Source: Campylorhamphus procurvoides | Lineage: Eukaryota > Chordata > Aves > Passeriformes > Dendrocolaptidae | Length of the DNA: 64,000 bases | Assembly: GCA_013396655.1 (NCBI GenBank) | Contig: WBMV01003156.1 | Coordinates: 744,001 to 808,000, forward strand | Direction: 5' to 3' | Shown: one piece after another, positions 62,633 through 64,000 of the stretch | How positions within the stretch are numbered: the first letter of the stretch is position 1 | How the letters are laid out: each line of letters begins with the position of its first letter | Notes under the pieces: generated by a model | The model's database searches: none | The model's input: only the letters and a program-made list of their open reading frames with translations | What the model was told of the DNA's origin: nothing | Made by a program: the position numbers and the translations under genes

Positions 62633-64000
62633 CTCAGAACATTCCAAGACTTCAGAATTTCAAGAAGTCTAAAATAGCTAAAGTCTATAGTGAATTTAGA
62701 ATTGCAATGAAAACAAACTTTTAACACAGCATTCATCAGGAGGACTATCTTCACAGTTTTTTAAAGTGAGAAATTACATGTGGGAGAAAAGAGTCTTTGG
62801 AGAACTACCCTTGAGTGAAATGAGTCTTTTTTAATATTGCTTCAAAAATTAGGTACAATTTACTAGGTCCCACGATCACAGGCCAGTTCCAGGAGTTATG
62901 CAATTGGATTCCCTTTTCTATCAGTATGTGAAGGGAGGAACTGGATGTAGGCTGCTCTCCCTGCTCTCTATTCACATGAGGATAGAGTGTGTACTAAGAG
63001 GGCATGGCTTGCAACTGCATATACCTAATGAAATGAATCACCTTCAGAGGAATGAGGTGGAGGAAAATTATAACATAAGCTTTTTTGTAATCTCATCCCT
63101 AAATATACAGTTGGACAAATACAGGATTATTTCCACTGCATGGATATTTTTAATCAGATTTTCAAGATTAGGATGATAGGCAAGCCATTGACTTTCCTTT
63201 GAGAACGTAATATGTGTTAAATTATATATAATTGCTTGGAGCATGCAGAAAAACTATTGAAAAGAAACATTGAAGCCTTTGCTATCTGCCGAGAAAGCCT
63301 TTGCTGTTTTTGATTGCAAAGACATCTTAATATCAGACAGATTGCTACACAAATAAAATTTATATGTATGAGCCTGCTCATGCAAGAAAGGACTTAACTG
63401 AAATAATTCTACAGAGTCACATCCTGACTATACTGATCCTGAGAATTGTTGACTTTCAATTACTTCAGTGGGAGGTAAATACACTCATGATTTTAAGAGC
63501 TGTACATTTGCCAAATATTGATCATAAATATATAAAAGAGATCTACTGTATCTGGAAGCACAAGTTTTTATTTCCCGTCACTTTATCACCTGGACTACTG
63601 TCACAGAAAACATGTTTGTCCATATAGGAAACTCACTGAAGACAGATGAAAACTCTGATTCAGTAAGTGGGAAATATCTCCTGTGAATTGAATTCTTTTT
63701 TGTGGTCCATTCTAAGCTGTTTCACTCATTTTAGATACTCCAGGCCTGTTTTCCTTGCTATTTTGGTCCTCATTTTATTAAGAACACAATATTTGAAAAT
63801 TTCATAATTTCCAGTATGTATTTGTAGTTATGGGCTTTTTTTATTTTGTGGTTCAGTGTATATTCATGATCTAATGCATACGAATAAAGTTTGAGGATTA
63901 TTTTTCATTTTTGTTTTTTTCTTTGAGAAGCTTTTTTTGCATAGACTTGTCTGTTAGTTTTGGAGCTGAAGACATAGTAGAATACTTTTGTTGCACTGGA
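62633..64000. other. AT-rich noncoding DNA, no gene seen
   Basis: Frames of 92 codons (62898-63176) and 87 codons (63364-63627) on the plus strand have no recognised relatives and no convincing splice sites. No repeat family recognised up to the window edge. Confidence 0.5.

Noticed and set aside
1..64000. CRISPR arrays, operons, phage or plasmid modules
   Set aside because: No regularly spaced repeats, no tightly packed coding frames and clear avian retrotransposons: this is vertebrate nuclear DNA.

Overview
The window reads as AT-rich, gene-poor nuclear DNA from a bird, most probably a passerine (songbird). Two repeat types point to this. There are several decayed fragments of CR1, the dominant avian LINE. 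There is also a SINE with a tRNA-Ile(AAT)-like head joined to a CR1-type 3' tail, the architecture described for the passerine TguSINE1 family. I find no supportable protein-coding exon, rRNA, functional tRNA, snRNA or CRISPR array. The open frames present are short (148 codons at most), many open on GTG or TTG rather than ATG, several lie inside repeats, and I recognise no host protein in them. The window therefore looks like a gene desert or the inside of a very long intron. The sequence does not say which gene, if any.

Layout. 1-6.9 kb: unique AT-rich DNA with a C9TC9 tract, a cluster of TAATTA motifs near 4.3-4.44 kb and a TA/CA microsatellite at 5.26 kb. 6.9-7.6 kb: CR1 (+). 7.6-23.1 kb: unique DNA with a purine-rich, ORF-dense patch at 21.9-22.5 kb. 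23.1-24.9 kb: a block of about 640 bp present twice, separated by two single-N gaps and a misplaced 98-bp piece, very probably an assembly error. 26.25-26.83 kb: CR1 (+). 29.07-29.36 kb: a perfect 16-bp-arm hairpin beside a short CR1 fragment (-). 34-35 kb: small overlapping hairpins and a SOX/octamer-like motif cluster. 37.2-37.64 kb: a 433-bp solo LTR (minus orientation) with TG...CA ends and a 6-bp target-site duplication. 43.27-44.49 kb: a TTA microsatellite, CR1 (-) and the tRNA/CR1 SINE (+), with 503 bp repeated exactly across a single N. 46.56 kb: CR1 tail (+). 47.8 kb: alternative stem-loops. 48.4 kb: an A31 run. 50.5-51 kb: CR1 (-). 56.4 kb: a possible ancient LINE tail. 61.3-62.6 kb: the most informative CR1 copy (-), with recognisable endonuclease and reverse-transcriptase fragments and a deletion removing the RT catalytic end.

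Nothing here works as a gene system. The content is retrotransposon history (CR1, a SINE dependent on CR1, an endogenous-retrovirus LTR), simple repeats, possible conserved regulatory patches and two scaffold artefacts. I found no convincing undescribed biological system. The most useful points for a reader are the two probable false duplications (about 1.25 kb in all), the apparently young solo LTR, the passerine-type SINE and the perfect hairpin at 29.1 kb.
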